DNA of 64,000 nucleotides, taken from NCBI GenBank assembly GCA_930367205.1, contig OV884012.1, positions 35,374,796-35,438,795 on the forward strand, read 5' to 3'. Numbering within the stretch: the stretch's first letter is position 1; the number at the start of each line of letters is the position of its first letter. The position numbers were made by a program, and so were the translations under genes. Source of the DNA: Acanthosoma haemorrhoidale. Its lineage: Eukaryota > Arthropoda > Insecta > Hemiptera > Acanthosomatidae. Below the pieces are notes generated by a model. That model ran no database searches. It was given only the letters and a program-made list of their open reading frames with translations, and had not been told where the DNA came from. Shown in pieces: positions 1 through 11,824 of the stretch.

Positions 1-720
1 TCAAAGATGGGGTAACTCACTTTGACATTAACTAATAACCATTCTCTATTCATTTTTACCGGCTTAAGGGTAATGTGAAGATATGACATCCGGTCTCTTT
101 ATCTAAGGACTGTCAGGGGCGCCCTTCGGGGGAGGTTGTGTCGACCCGGCCACTGCCTGGCATGCGTCAAGAAAGAGATAAATAAATAAACCTGTGGTCT
201 TTGATCTTTGCTGGTCGCCTAGTCGGAGGGAAAACCTCTAGTGTCTGATTCTGACTGTATCAAAAAGCTCACAATTTCTGCCTTATGTAGGCTGGTCATT
301 TCTACCAACAACGAATCAGAGAGTGTTTTATTTGGGCCAATCACGTGGATATTACCCCCGCGCCCTTGGTTAGCTCCGGCAGTGTCGGGATCATAAACTA
401 GTCCCCTCTTTTTCAACTCTTTCAACTGATGCTGAATATTTATTGTCAAAATGTGGGAACGTCGGTGCGTGTTTTCTAATCCGTGAAGAGGGTAACTTCT
501 ATTTATTCGTGGCGAAAAAGTTGACACAACAAGGCATATTCACAAGGGCCTTCCACCACCTTCACTGCGTACTTAGACCAGTTATCAACAGTCTTCCTTT
601 CCGAATCATCGACTAAGGTATGCTTATAGCTAACAATGTTATGGGGGCTTTTGTAGGATTCAGTGTAATCAACAGAAAAGTTATGGGTCGATTGTGTTGA
701 TTGCACCTGACGAAAATCGC
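1..720. other. Left-edge stretch, GC-richer than its flank, origin unknown
   Basis: About 60-720 is clearly richer in G and C than the AT-rich DNA at 720-1220, as decayed mobile elements in this window tend to be. Two - strand reading frames (219-527, 102 codons, and 503-706, 67 codons) overlap here. I recognise no domain in either. A 3' LTR of the neighbouring - strand retrotransposon would be expected near here, but I found no match to the candidate 5' LTR. Possibly part of another element cut by the window edge. Confidence 0.3.
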
Positions 721-1225
721 TCGAAGCTTACCCTTTTATATTGAATTACATTGCATAATAAAAACGTACATAATACAAACATATGTCTATCAATTTTTTC
801 TTAAACGCTTACACTTTTGTGTACATTTGACATTATTTGTAGAACAATTATTACAAATAAACAATTAAATAGCTCTTCCCTTTAAAAAAATTTTATCTTT
901 TACCTGAATGGCAATAAAAGAATCAACATTTTACTTGATAACAGACCCAGTTAGCTAATTAAAATGTAACCACTACAAACAGTCACAAGTATTAAGATAT
1001 ACATATTTACATACACGTTTGACTAACATTATTTTACAATTGTTGTGGTCTATTGATCGCTGTTAACATTTACGAACGAGAAAAAACAAAAATATATAAA
1101 ATGACTTACAGTAACAAGTGGTAACTTAGGTCCTAATATAATATATAAAAATATTATAGCGTATATTTCGAAACAACTAAAAAAAAAAATTAACTTATAT
1201 TTTATCAGTAATGTCTATTTTGTAT
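721..1225. other. AT-rich non-coding DNA
   Basis: AT-rich stretch between the left-edge fragment and the end of the - strand retrotransposon pol. I see no ORF, repeat or regulatory motif that can be supported. The 3' LTR expected for the retrotransposon is not evident, so the element may have lost that end. Confidence 0.4.
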
Positions 1226-4049
1226 TTACCGTCGCGCTACCGAACTTCTCGTGCAGAGGTATGGTGGTGGAGTGTTTCCTAATTCCTCTGGTTCACCCGG
1301 TGTAGGTAAACTTTCGGTGGTGTCTAGCAAATAAGCTGGCTTGACACGGTCTAGGGAAATGCGAGTATCCTTATTATCTGCCATTATGACTATGGTTTTA
1401 TTATTCCTGCTAACTACTGGGTGCGGACCAGTATAAGCCGGTTCGAGGCTACGCCGGTGTTCTTGTCGAACGAAGACGTGTGTGCAGGTGTTGAGGTCTT
1501 TGCTAACGAACGTCTTTTTCGTGTCTTCCCGGTGTTGAGTGATGTTGCGTCGAACGTCAAGATCTACTTGTGTTGATGTAAAGTATTCTCCGGGAAGGCG
1601 TAAGGGTTTTTTGTATGTTCGCTCGGCGACACTGCACCCCAGGTCCTCTTTGATCACACTTCGTAGGCCGAGCAGGACTGCTGGTAGGCTTCGCGTCCAC
1701 TGACGGTGTTGTGAATGGGCGGTTAGTGCGGTTTTTAGCGAGCGGTGCCATCGTTCAATTCGACCGTTTGACTGTGGATGGTAGGCGGTGGTCCGAATTC
1801 TCTCGACACTCTGGAGGCGAGTCAGCCTCGTGAACAGGTCTGATTCAAACTGACGGCCTTGGTCAGTCGTTATTCAAATGGGTGTGCCGAACCTGGCAAC
1901 CCAGCCACTAAAGAAGGCGTCGCCTACGGTGGTAGCTTCCATGTTGCCAAGTGGAATTGCCTCAGGCCATCCCTTCTGAAGTTGGCAGTGGTCCTACGAG
2001 GTCAATATGCACGTGCTCGAACCTCCCCGCGTCCGCGAATTGCCCTGGAGGGGTTATGGTGTGGCGGTGTACTTTTGAGGTCTGGCATGCTATACAACAT
2101 CGTGCCCATCGAGCCACGTCAGCGTTCATACCCGGCCAAAAAAACCTTTGGCTCATCATTTTCCGACTTGCTCTTACTCCTGGGTGGCTTAGGCTGTGCA
2201 GCTGGTCGAAGGTGGATCTTCGAAAGCCCGAAGGCAAATACAGCCTTGGCTCCCCCAGTGAGGTCTCGCAAATGAGAGAAATGTCGCTGCCGGGGATGTT
2301 AACGGGCTCTAACCTGCATGTGGCGTTCTGTTCCCTGAAGACTGTTAATTCTTGATCTTCTACTTGAGCCGTGTGTAATTTTTGAAAATTTTCTGGGACA
2401 CAGACGGCTTCTATGCGCGAGAGGGCATCCGCCACGACGTTGTCCTCACCCTTACAATAGCGTATTTCTGTCGTGAATTGAGCTATGTAATTTAGGTATC
2501 GCATACGTCGTGGGCAGGAAGTGTCACTTTGTTGGGCCATGTCGTGTGTGAGCGGCTTGTGGTCTGTATAAATGATTACTTCCCGCGCTTCGAGAAGCTG
2601 TTGAAAATATTTGACTGCTTCGTAGATAGCTAATAGCTCTCTATCGAAGGTGCTGTATTTCGACTGAGCAGTGTTAAAAGCGCGGCTGAAGAAGCCAATA
2701 GGCCGTAACGCGCCGCCCTCCATCTGTTGTAGTGCCGCACCCATAGCTGTGTCACTAGCGTCAGTGGCTAGGATGAGCTGCCCGTCTGTTGATGGATAAG
2801 CGAGATAGGCGGCGTTCGCCAGAGTCCTGTGGGTTTCCTCGAAAGCGCTAGCAGCTTCTTCGGTCCAGTTGACGATGGTACGGTCATTTTTCTTGGCGCC
2901 TTGTAAGTAGGCGTTAAGTACACTCTGGTGCTCAGCTGCGTTAGGTAAGCATCGGCGATAAAAGTTGACCATTCCGAGAAAACGTCTGAGGTCTCGTATC
3001 GTAGTAGGTCGGGGGTAATCTAAGATTACCTGTACTTTAGCTGGTGATGGAACGATGCCCTGGGGTGAGACATGGTACCCTAGGAATCCAACCTCGGGCG
3101 TTCCTAGCACGCATTTCGCGATGTTAAGGGTTAGCCCATGAGCAGCCAGCCGACCGAAGACTGTTTCCAGGTGACGCTGGTGTTCCTCTTCGCTGACCGA
3201 AGCGATCAGTATATCATCGAGGTATATAAACACAAATTGTAGATCTCTAAAAATGTTGTCCATATACCTCTGGAACGACTGCGTGGCGTTGCGAAGGCCA
3301 AACGTCATCCGGAGAAATTCAAACAGTCCAAAGGGGGTGATAATAGCTGTTTTGGGAATGTCCTGGGGGTTTACCGGAATGTGATGGTACGCTCTTTTGA
3401 TATCAAGTGTTGAAAATATGGTAGTGCCAAATAACTGGTTGTTAAAGTCTGAAATATTGGGCACACCATAACGGTCTGGGATGGTTTTGTTGTTCAGTTG
3501 TCGGTAGTCTCCACAGGGGCGTATTGTCCCGTCCTTCTTCGTAACAATGTGAAGAGGACTTGCCCACGGGCTGTTGGAGGGCCGACAAATTCCTTCGTCC
3601 ATCATACGCCGGAATTCTTCTTTGGCGGCTTGATATTTTGCTGGCGCTAATCGGCGAGCCTTGCTGCATACGGGCGGTCCACGAGTGTCTATGTAGTGCT
3701 CTACCTTTGTCGGCAGAATTGAACTCATAGGTTGTTGCGGTCGTGTGAGCTGAGGATAGCGCCGTAAGAGACCGGCGTATTTGTTGTCGGGTGGTATACT
3801 CGATATCACGGAGAGCGCAGTGACGTGTGTTCTTCCCGTGGTACGACGACCAGTAATTCCATCGATCAGCTGGCGGTGCTGAAGATCTACCAGTAGGTGA
3901 TAATGAGCCAGGAAGTCGGCCCCTAGGATTGGCTGCTGAACTTCTGCCATTATGAAGTTCCATTTAAAGATCCGCTGCAGGCCTAGGTCGAGGTCCCTGT
4001 TGACTTCTCCATACGTTGGAATGGAGCTGCCGTTAGCGGCGTAGAGCTG
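1226..4049 (-). pseudogene. Pol (protease end, RT, RNase H, integrase) of CsRn1-type element
   Basis: From 3950 to 1962 a 662-codon frame carries, in order, the protease end (PILGADFLAHYHLLVD), reverse transcriptase with the catalytic YLDD box (FIYLDDILIA), RNase H (ATDASDTAMGAALQ) and the integrase HHCC zinc domain (HPG...CIACQ). It reaches the first catalytic Asp of integrase (HIDLVGPLP) and then stops at a small deletion with frameshift. The rest of the integrase core is in another frame: WPEAIPL, the second Asp in TTDQGRQFES (one stop just before it), and the Glu in SNGRIERWHR. It runs to the Pol C-terminus ending at 1226 (LDRVKPAYLL and tail). Replication is not possible from this copy. 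Confidence 0.85.
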
Positions 4050-5032
4050 TTAGTCGGAGGGTATAGCCTTTTTTACTTTGGGTGGGGGAAGTACGGAGAT
4101 AGCTGCTCCCGTATCTACCAGGTAATGCTGCCGCGTGCGGACGTCTGTCACGAATAGGCGGCGAAAGGTTATGGCTGCCATGGTTACCGCTCTGACCATG
4201 GCGACATTTAGTTTCCCCACCTGTGTGGTAGCGTCATCAACCCACCTACAGGGCCTGCGACATCGATGTGCATCCTTACCGAATCTGTCGTGGTAGAAGC
4301 ATAAGCCGTTACTATTAGACTCGGTAGTTAGCCTTGGTCGCTGGTATCGCTGAGCGGACCTGTTTTCTTCTCGTCTGCTCATTGATTTGGCCAGCACGGT
4401 TACTTGTTGGGTGAGCTGTGCGATGGCTGTCTGGCAGTCACAGCCGGAGCGTGGCAGACTGGCCTTGGGAGGCGAGGCGGGCTGGACTGTGTGTATTGCG
4501 GTAGCTGAACTTAAGTCCATGATTTTGTCCGCTATCGACGTCAGTTTCGACAATTTCGCCTCGTAGTGCGATGCCAGTATGTCACGGACCCTGTCTGGCA
4601 AGGCGCGTAGCCAGAGGGTGCGAATGATGTCCTCAAAAGTCGTGGGTCCTGCCAGTGCCTGCATTTGACGCAGGAGATGTGTCGGTTTCTGGTCTCCGAG
4701 GTGTGTGTCTTCCAATAACCGGATCAGTCGTCTGTAGTGGCTCTGGCTGTATGTTTCGATAAGACGAGCCTTTAAGTCTTCGTAGGGACTATCGCTTGGA
4801 GAATACGCTAGGTCTGCGACCTGCGTTAGTACCCTGAACGGAAGCTGAGCGTAAATATGCTCCGATTTGGCTTTGACGAAGAGATCTGGCTCGTTGAAAA
4901 AATATTTTCGACCTGCAGGAACCATAGTCTTGGGTCTTCTTCATGAAACCCTGGCAGTTTGCACGTCCGAGAAATGGCGTGAAAGGTTGCACGGCACGCT
5001 TCGTCGGACGGGGCTGATGTGTCGGCCATCAT
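4050..5032 (-). pseudogene. Gag and N-terminal protease of CsRn1-type element
   Basis: Gag is taken to start at the tandem ATG at 5032-5027, just after the primer site. Upstream codons in that frame would run through the primer site and LTR. A one-base change in a T/A run near 4905 breaks the frame. The continuing frame holds a capsid-like helical region, then the CHCC zinc motif (FYHDRFG followed by the two cysteines), then the aspartic protease core LVDTGAAISVLP. The frame ends at a TAA (4052-4050) inside the protease. Reading resumes without a frame change on the far side, so the stop is a point lesion rather than a natural gag terminus. Confidence 0.75.
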
Positions 5033-5069
5033 AAGAAAAGTTTTTTCTTTTTTTTTTTTATCTTCTGAG

Positions 5070-5088
5070 ATCACGTCGAAGGTCACCA
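5070..5088 (-). promoter_or_regulatory. tRNA-Trp-like primer binding site
   Basis: The - strand reads TGGTGACCTTCGACGTGAT. The 3' end of insect tRNA-Trp predicts TGGTGACCCCGACGTGAT, so the match is complete except for a two-to-three base difference in the middle. It lies two bases inside the candidate LTR end and about 38 bases upstream of the gag ATG at 5032-5030, as expected for a minus-strand DNA primer site. Confidence 0.7.
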
Positions 5089-5090
5089 GT

Positions 5091-5231
5091 TGTCGGGAAA
5101 TGTCACTAGGGGAGTGCCCAATCACCCTGGTGACAAGTGCGAATTGTTCAGGTTTGTAACCTGGACAATCGTTCCAGGTCGGCGTTAATATCCGACTCCA
5201 TTCTCCATTCTGATAGGTATGTGCCCCGACA
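5091..5231 (-). repeat. Candidate 5' LTR of the CsRn1-type element
   Basis: The + strand reads TGTCGGG at 5091 and CCCGACA at 5225-5231, a perfect 7-bp terminal inverted repeat with TG..CA ends. It lies two bases outside the primer site, where the 5' LTR must end. At 141 bp it would be short, and no polyadenylation signal was seen in it. The true LTR could extend further right, for example to the CTGACA near 5554. Without a second copy the right border is unproven. Confidence 0.45.
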
Positions 5232-5600
5232 ATGCACTATGTTCAAGGGGTACAGAGGATTCATAAAGAATAAGTCAAAGTTTCAGAGTTCGAACAGAAG
5301 CAAGTATCACGGAGGAACGGTCGCGAAAGACTGGTCGTCCGGGGCTAGCCGCCTCCGTTAAATATGTCCCACGCCTCTTTGGAGGGGCTGAAACAAAAAG
5401 GTTGCTTAGTGCCTGCGAGATCCTAACATGTGGTGAGGACCGTGCCGATTCTCCGTAATCGGTCAGGCTGCTGACAGGACCACTTAGCCTGTGGTTTACA
5501 TGTGACAAGGGTCCCGCAGGCCTGGGCTGTAAGGGTCTCTCTAATTTATGACTGACAGACGTCGTCCTGACTCGTGTTACTTGCTTCTGCTTTTCTTTAT
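5232..5600. other. GC-richer stretch beside the retrotransposon
   Basis: Higher GC than the DNA from 5600 on. Short ORFs here (5137-5361 +, 5275-5508 -) show no recognisable domain. It may be the outer part of a longer LTR, or the flank of an older element. Confidence 0.3.
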
Positions 5601-6890
5601 TGCTAATAGATTTATAATAATTTACTTTTGTTCATGTTATTTACCTTTGTCTATAATATATCTGCAATAACGTATAGGGTGATTTCACTTATATACTAAG
5701 AATCGCCACAAGGTGTATCGACCAACAAAGGCTGTAAATGTCCCATCACGTATCGATTATGAGTCATTCTAGTGTGATATGTCGCACGGTTAAGGGTTTC
5801 CTTGAAGAAATGAGTATAATATATATTTCCACTTAATTCCCACAGTGAAAACTCCGCCATAATACCAGCATTCAAAGTTCTTGAAATTTAAGAGTAGTTT
5901 AGGATGTTAATGAATGAATGATATTGGCTGCTCCTAAGAAGAACAGTTTTTGCATCAAGGAGCTGTGAGCTGTTCTAAATAATATACATACTAAAAAGAA
6001 GATAAACATTTGATGTATGTTACATTAACATAAAAATATTTAATACGTAAAATTTCTCTTAACGGAATAGGATTGGCATGGATGGGTAGACAACTTGTAT
6101 GCGAGAAAATATAGATTCAGTTTTCATTGGATTTTAAATTGCTTAATTGCATTATATATTCTTAAGTCGTATTTAATGTATTATTGCCCCTACACTAACC
6201 GTAACAGAAATGATAATTCAAGAATGCTTTGTTCAATCAAGTGACAAAAACTTAACTTATAAATAAATAATTACGAAGATAAAAATAAATAAATCAGTTT
6301 TTACAAACCAAACAATGTATGATAAGACTTCTAACAGCGTGTTCCACAACTTTTGTTTATACTTGTTTCATAAGATTTCTAGTAAAGTTCAATTAAATAT
6401 AAAGAGTGGGACCTCGATCAGCTTTACAAAGTAGGCCTTTTTTTTTTTAAAGTGCGGGATTGTTTTATTTTTTTTGGTTATTTCAAATTTTCTAATCGTA
6501 CTTTGGTAATGATTCTAGGTTTTATAATATTCCTTCTCTAGGTCAAATACTTAAAAAAAAAAGAAACGTAGAACATTAATAACACTAATGATACTTAATT
6601 ATTTTATATAAGATCCTCATTATTTTTCCTGTTGATGGGACATCAAAGTCGTGTTTTTAGCTCAGTCCGTGCCGGCAAAAAACAGGGAATTCATTACTTA
6701 AAAGAGGTATTAATAAAATTTGCACGTTCCTTTCATAATTTTATGTTATTAATCAGAATGTTTAATTTCCAATTCGGTTGCATATTTATCATAATTGTTT
6801 TTTCGATCTCAACTTCAATTGTTTAACTAATTTCTATTTATTATTTTTCAAAGCAACTGGACGAAAGACTTGATTCCAGATGAGCGGGAC
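5601..6890. other. AT-rich intergenic DNA, nothing recognised
   Basis: AT-rich, with short homopolymer runs. No convincing ORF, splice-flanked exon or repeat was seen. I searched here for the missing N-terminal exon of the COMMD4-like gene and did not find it. Confidence 0.4.
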
Positions 6891-6894
6891 TAAT

Positions 6895-7085
6895 GCGAAG
6901 CTAATGATGGTAACAAAGAGAAAATTCCAGCTACGAAACACTTATGTGAAACGAAGAACTGAAGCTAAGAGCTCGACGAAGAAACACATAGCTTAAAGTG
7001 GAGATGGGAAAGGCACTCAGCCAGAATTCAAGAAGACGGATGGTCGAAGACATGCACAGAGTAAGATCCACTAGAAGGAACAAAG
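6895..7085 (+). mobile_element. Fragment of a non-LTR retrotransposon C-terminus
   Basis: A + strand reading gives LKWRWERHSARIQEDGWSK, close to the LKW-W-GH-AR-D-RW-K motif at the C-terminal end of many insect LINE reverse-transcriptase proteins (RTE-like copies especially). Upstream codons agree with that context but contain several stops. Only about 190 bp are preserved. Confidence 0.5.
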
Positions 7086-7149
7086 GAAAGCAAAGAGTTG
7101 TACAAACGAACTCACAAAGCACCAATTGAAGAACTGTTAAAGACTACTA

Positions 7150-7896
7150 TGCACAGGAGCTTGTGGAAGAGTACTGTGGAGGAAAAGGGAATATTATTTT
7201 TTATGAATAACATTAAAGTTAATCAAGTGATTATACGACATGTCTATAAATATTGTATTATAGGTAATCATATTTTCTAAAGTAGGTGTAATTTTAATTA
7301 TAAAATAGTAATATAAAATATATAAGACTTGTATTTGCATTTAGGCAAGAAGCTGTCACTAGCGTTGACATTAGGCACAATACCCCTTATCAGAATCTTA
7401 AGAAATTATTTAACTATTAAACTTAGTTATGAGACAAAACAAACAACAACAAATAAAAGTAAATATCTTAAAAATAATTATTTGTTATTATTAAAGCAAA
7501 AAAAAAATGAAATAATCCATTTTGTTGTCCATTGAAGTACAGACTCGGTTAGTACTGTTCCATCTTTGAAAACCAACAAAACCTTGACGCGTCGACGCAA
7601 GGCTGTATTGCCAGTTACAATACATTTTTTATTGAACAGTTAGTTATGAGAAACAGTTGCTAGGAGAAAAAATATTTCATATCAATGTAAGTTTAGACAA
7701 TTTTTTAGTGGATTTAGATGTTAACATATTTTAATATTGGGGTGAATATGTCTCTCAAAACCCGTGACTTATTAATTATTTTTAGCGTTAGAATATGTTT
7801 CATATTTTTTCTTTTTTATTAAATTGTATCAAATATAACTTTTTTTATTTTAATATGTACGTTAGTTATTAATTTCGGTTCAATAAAGTATGCATA
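7150..7896. other. AT-rich non-coding DNA left of the gypsy element
   Basis: AT-rich, with short + strand ORFs (7098-7280, 7329-7535) that have no recognisable content. It ends at the left LTR of the + strand element. Confidence 0.4.
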
Positions 7897-8078
7897 AGTT
7901 AAGATGTGACCTACGGGAGTATAGCCACTAATTCCAAACTACCTTGATAAACATTGTAAATACATATATAGAGGATTGTAATTTGAATAAAGTTAGTTCT
8001 TAACCAGCCTTCAAGAGTGTTATTTCGTTCCCAACTTATTCTTTATTTTTTACGTTTCACGATCCGATACACATAAGT
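7897..8078 (+). repeat. 5' LTR of gypsy-clade element (182 bp)
   Basis: Starts AGTTAAGATGTGACC and ends ACACATAAGT. It contains an AATAAA polyadenylation signal in its second half. The 3' LTR matches it apart from two adjacent substitutions near the middle, one G/A change and one A/T change in a T run. Confidence 0.9.
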
Positions 8079-8097
8079 GGTGCCGAAACCCTGGAAC
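8078..8097 (+). promoter_or_regulatory. Primer binding site of gypsy-clade element
   Basis: TGGTGCCGAAACCCTGG starts on the last T of the 5' LTR. The leading TGG complements the CCA end of a tRNA, which is the hallmark of a primer site. I do not assign the tRNA. Confidence 0.65.
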
Positions 8098-8143
8098 TTT
8101 TTTAACAGTTTCAAGTGAGAATAACTTTTTTTTTAACTAAGCA

Positions 8144-9300
8144 ATGGCGCGGGCGGACTTGGCAGCTCAGGAAGCGAATAGGATAGCACAGGAGACCAAC
8201 GAACTAGAAAAGATGAAATTAAAGAAGGCGAACGCCCAGGACATACGAAGAGAGATATCAGATCTAGAAAAATTTAATGGGGATATAGGAGAACTAAACC
8301 ATTTCCTCAAAGGCGGGGACGGAATTATGAGTAGCATTCAAGCCCAGGCTGCAGCGGACCTGCTAGAGGAGTCGGATGCCAAAAGGTTGCGGGCGGCCCT
8401 GGCTCGAAGGGTGAGAAGAAGTGTGCTGAATTTGATCCAAGCAGACGAAGATATTACGTGGCAGGTGATCAAAGAAAGACTTAAAAAGGCCTATGGAGGT
8501 GGGCGATGGGCCCCAGAAGAGGATATGTTGCAAATGTTCTGGGAGTTGAAAAAAACGAACCAGACGAATGGCCAGTACGCCGCAGGCCTCCTCGCGAAGC
8601 TGAGTAAAATAAATGAGAAATTGCGAGAAGTAATGGACACAAGTGCGGTGGAAGCGTGGATGGTATTTATGACGACGGTTCTGAAAGTACAGTTAGCTAG
8701 GGATTCGGGGAGAAAGGATGGCCTACCTAGAGAAAAATCATTTACGGAATGTGCACAGGAAATGGTAGACGCGACTGCCCGTGACGAGGAAGAGAGAGAA
8801 GAGATAGAACCAGGATGGAGTAGAGTGTCGTATTGGAGAAATGAAGCAGGAAGGAATAAAGGGAGACAGGATATGGGAGAGAGTTCAGGAGAAGAGACAG
8901 AATACCGAGAGAAAGAAGGCAAGTTGTGGAGAGGAAGAATGGGAGAAGAGAGGAAAAGAGGTGCCATGAGTGCGGCAAGACAGGACACTTGGTAGCCCAG
9001 TGCCCACGTACAAGATGTTTCGAATGCCACAATGAGGGACATATGGCCAGACAATGCCCATATATACGGCGCAGGGAGTACGACCGAGGTGAACCTATGG
9101 AGATAATGCTCAAAGAGTGTGGCGAAGAAGCAGGATGTCGTCAGAATCGGCCAGATCTTCGGAGGCATCAGGATCGGAGACGGAGGGCAGTGAATCCGGT
9201 AGCAGAGGAATCTCGGGAAGGAGAAGCGAACAACGGAGCACAGGGTGGAGAACAGATCAGGTTAGTAAAGAATGAGAATTGTGTGAATGGAGGGGAAACC
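8144..9300 (+). pseudogene. Gag of gypsy-clade element, frameshifted
   Basis: The first frame (8144-8995, 283 codons) starts about 50 bases after the primer site and is rich in charged helical sequence, as in gypsy Gag capsid. Between about 8920 and 8960 the sense frame changes. The new frame (8926-9309) carries two CCHC zinc knuckles in tandem, CHECGKTGHLVAQC and CFECHNEGHMARQC, that bind RNA in family members. The shift could be a mutation; I see no known slippery signal that would make it programmed. Confidence 0.8.
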
Positions 9301-11390
9301 TTTTTGTGAATAGTGTTGTAAAGAAGTGGGACAGGTTGCCTATTATAGAATTCTGTAAAGGGTGGAAATGTTTAGTGGATACGGGGAGTTCCTGTACGTT
9401 AGTGAGTAGGGATAAATTAGAGGTACTATTTAAAGCAAAATGTAAACCACATGTTAAGCCATGTCAATGTAAAGAGATCACTTTGAGCGGGCCCTGTACT
9501 ATAGATGGGGAAATCGAGTTAGCCCTAGATAAGTGGGGAAAGCAGGGGGAGGTGATGACACCGCACGTTGTAAAAAACATGCAGCGGGAGTACGGGGGAA
9601 TTTTGGGATGCGATCTATTTAACACACTAGGGATACAAATTCGTAGCTCAGGGGGTCAGTGGGTAGTTCGGATTGGGAAAAAGAGGTACCGGACGACGCA
9701 AGATGTGATGGAAAGTGTTAGGCGTGTGGGAGTAATCACTAAGGGGGTAGACTGGAGAAAAAGGGTAAGGGATGAATTTGGAGACATTTTTTTCCGCGAA
9801 GGGGATTCGTTGAGCGCGACGGGGGAAACTCTTTACGAGATCCAGTTGAAGTCGGATAAGGTCACCTATGTAAAGGAGCGGAGGTACCCCCAAGCGTTAA
9901 GAGGACACATTCGCGAGGAGATCGAGGAGTTGAAGTGGCAAGGGGTTATCGTGAATAGCGTATCGGCCTTTAATAGTCCATTATGGGCTGTGAAGAAGAA
10001 GCCGGTCGAAGGGGACAAAAAGGAACGATATAGGGTGGTGGTTGATTTTCGACAATTAAACGAAAACACACGGGATGAAAAATACCCCATTCCGAGATTG
10101 GAAGATATTTTGGATCGGCTGGGAGGAGCATCCATATTTAGTACGCTCGACCTAAAGTCCGGATATCACCAGATCCGTATGCATCCCAGAGACCAGGCCA
10201 AAACGGCGTTTACTTTTAAAGGGAGCATTACGAGTTTACCCGTATGCCATTTGGGTTAAAAAATGCGCCTATAACATTTCAAAGATTGATGGACGAATTT
10301 CTGCGCGGCCTCGACGAAAACATGTGTCAAGTTTATATGGACGATCTCCTGGTATTTAGCAAGTCAGAGTCGAGGCATCTAGAGGACTTGCGTCAAGTCT
10401 TCAACAGGATACGCCAGTTCGGGTTGAAATTATCACAAGAAAAGTCGATACTGGGACAAAGACAGATTAGTTTTCTGGGACACGTGATTTCGAAAGAAGG
10501 GGTAAGACCAGATGGAAAAAAAGTCGCAGCGATCGGGAAAATGGTAAAGCCGAGCGATGTGAAGGGGATCCGGAGGTTGTTAGGAACCTTAAATTATTAC
10601 CGCAGATTCGTACCGGAGATGGCCGAAAGTATGGTTCCTCTCAACGAACTATTGAGGAAGGGACGCACAGTTAGGATTACGCCAGAGATCGAAACGAATA
10701 TACAGAAATATATGATGAGGTTGCAAACGGAACCAGTCCTCGCATTCCCAGATTTCGCGAAGACTCCTCGGATGGAGGCAGAGAATTCGATAATGCTCAG
10801 TTGAGACATGAGATGAAACGGTTAGGGGTTACATAGCATTAGAATACGCCCGGTCATCCCAAAAGTAGGGGAGGGATCGAACGGCTCCACAATACGTTGG
10901 GAGAACATCTCAGAGTTTTCCATGCCGATAAAGGGTTAGAAGCGGATGAGGCGATGCCCCGAGCCATAGCAGCGTATAATCATTCTATTCATATGGCCAC
11001 GGGGTTTTCCCCGTTCGAAGCTCTTTTTGGTTTACGCGCACGAAGGAGAAACGAGGGAGAGACGATTGTAGACGAGAGCATGGCGGAACAGCTAACCTCA
11101 AATAGAGTAGAGCCCGAGAAACTGCGGGGGAAATCGTATGGGCGAATGGTCGTGGAGAAAAGCAAGAGAGTAGCGAGGGAGTACGAGTATGGGTACCGAT
11201 AGGCACTATTGTTTACAGGAAGATCCTGTCGAATCGTGCAAAGGAAGTTCTGAGATGTGAGGGCCCGTTCAAAGTGATTACGATTAGGGAGCACAATCTT
11301 GTCACCGTTCATAGTCTGGCTGAACCCAGGAAACGGAGAACTGTACATATTGAGCAACTTAAGTTTCCAGTGGGAGAAGCCAGACCATAA
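9279..11390 (+). pseudogene. Pol of gypsy-clade element, frameshifted and deleted
   Basis: The frame 9279-10259 carries the protease core CLVDTGSSCTLVS and the reverse transcriptase fingers and palm (VVDFRQLN, STLDLKSGYHQI). A one-base shift near 10230 moves the reading to 10244-10804, with MPFGLKNAP and the catalytic box YMDD (VYMDDLLVFS), then the connection region. Near 10770 the sequence jumps from the start of RNase H to the integrase second Asp region (GREFDNAQ), so about half of RNase H-integrase is gone. Stops follow at 10832-10840, then HPKSRGGIERLHNT with the catalytic Glu, AAYNHSIH-x-TGFSPFEALFG, and the C-terminus HIEQLKFPVGEARP with a stop at 11388-11390. Confidence 0.85.
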
Positions 11391-11643
11391 GAGTGTATTT
11401 TAGTACCATCATGTTATGTTACATATTTCTAGAATAGAGCAATATATCTTTTATTTTTGTATATAGAGTTTTGGGTAAATTACCCTAGTTTATTATTTGT
11501 GTATTATGTGAAATTCTAGATTAAGTTAGTTATGTATATAGAGGAAGCTGTAATTTTGTTTATTTTATTTTTAACCAACGATGTACAATTTATTTTTGTT
11601 TGTGTTTTGAGTTTACGAGGATGTTCGTAAACTGGCAGGGGGG
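11391..11643 (+). other. Pol-to-3' LTR spacer, no env
   Basis: Only about 250 AT-rich bases separate the pol stop from the 3' LTR, ending in a purine-rich run (GGCAGGGGGG) that is the likely plus-strand primer. There is no reading frame long enough for an envelope gene. Confidence 0.7.
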
Positions 11644-11824
11644 AGTTAAGATGTGACCTACGGGAGTATAGCCACTAATTCCAAACTACCTTGATAAACA
11701 TTGTAAATACATACGTAGAGGATTATAATTTGAATAAAGTTAGTTCTTAACCAGCCTTCAAGAGTGTTATTTCGTTCCCAACTTATTCTTTTTTTTTTAC
11801 GTTTCACGATCCGATACACATAAG

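Larger units (their letters stand above)
1226..5231 (-). mobile_element. CsRn1-type Ty3/gypsy LTR retrotransposon, decayed
   Basis: A retrotransposon on the - strand whose order is candidate 5' LTR, primer site, gag, protease, reverse transcriptase, RNase H, integrase. The Gag carries a CHCC zinc motif (Cys-x2-His-x9-Cys-x3-Cys, around 4245-4310) instead of the usual CCHC, and the primer site resembles the 3' end of tRNA-Trp. Both are known hallmarks of the CsRn1 clade found in flukes and insects. The Gag-Pol frame is broken by a frameshift in gag near 4905, an in-frame TAA at 4052-4050 in the protease, a small deletion with frameshift near 1960 in the integrase core, and a further stop a little downstream. 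A second LTR was not found on the left. It is therefore an inactive copy, truncated or with a very degraded 3' end. Confidence 0.85.

Noticed and set aside
1..1225. 3' LTR of the CsRn1-type element
   Set aside because: TGTCGGG occurs at 383-389, but the following sequence does not match the candidate 5' LTR.
1859..2355. Two + strand ORFs (138 and 134 codons)
   Set aside because: They are the reverse complement of the integrase region of the - strand retrotransposon and have no domain of their own.
3442..3963. 173-codon - strand ORF
   Set aside because: Second-frame shadow of the protease and reverse transcriptase sequence of the same element.
8491..9168. 225-codon and 123-codon - strand ORFs
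   Set aside because: Antisense of the purine-rich gag of the gypsy-clade element; low-complexity translation.
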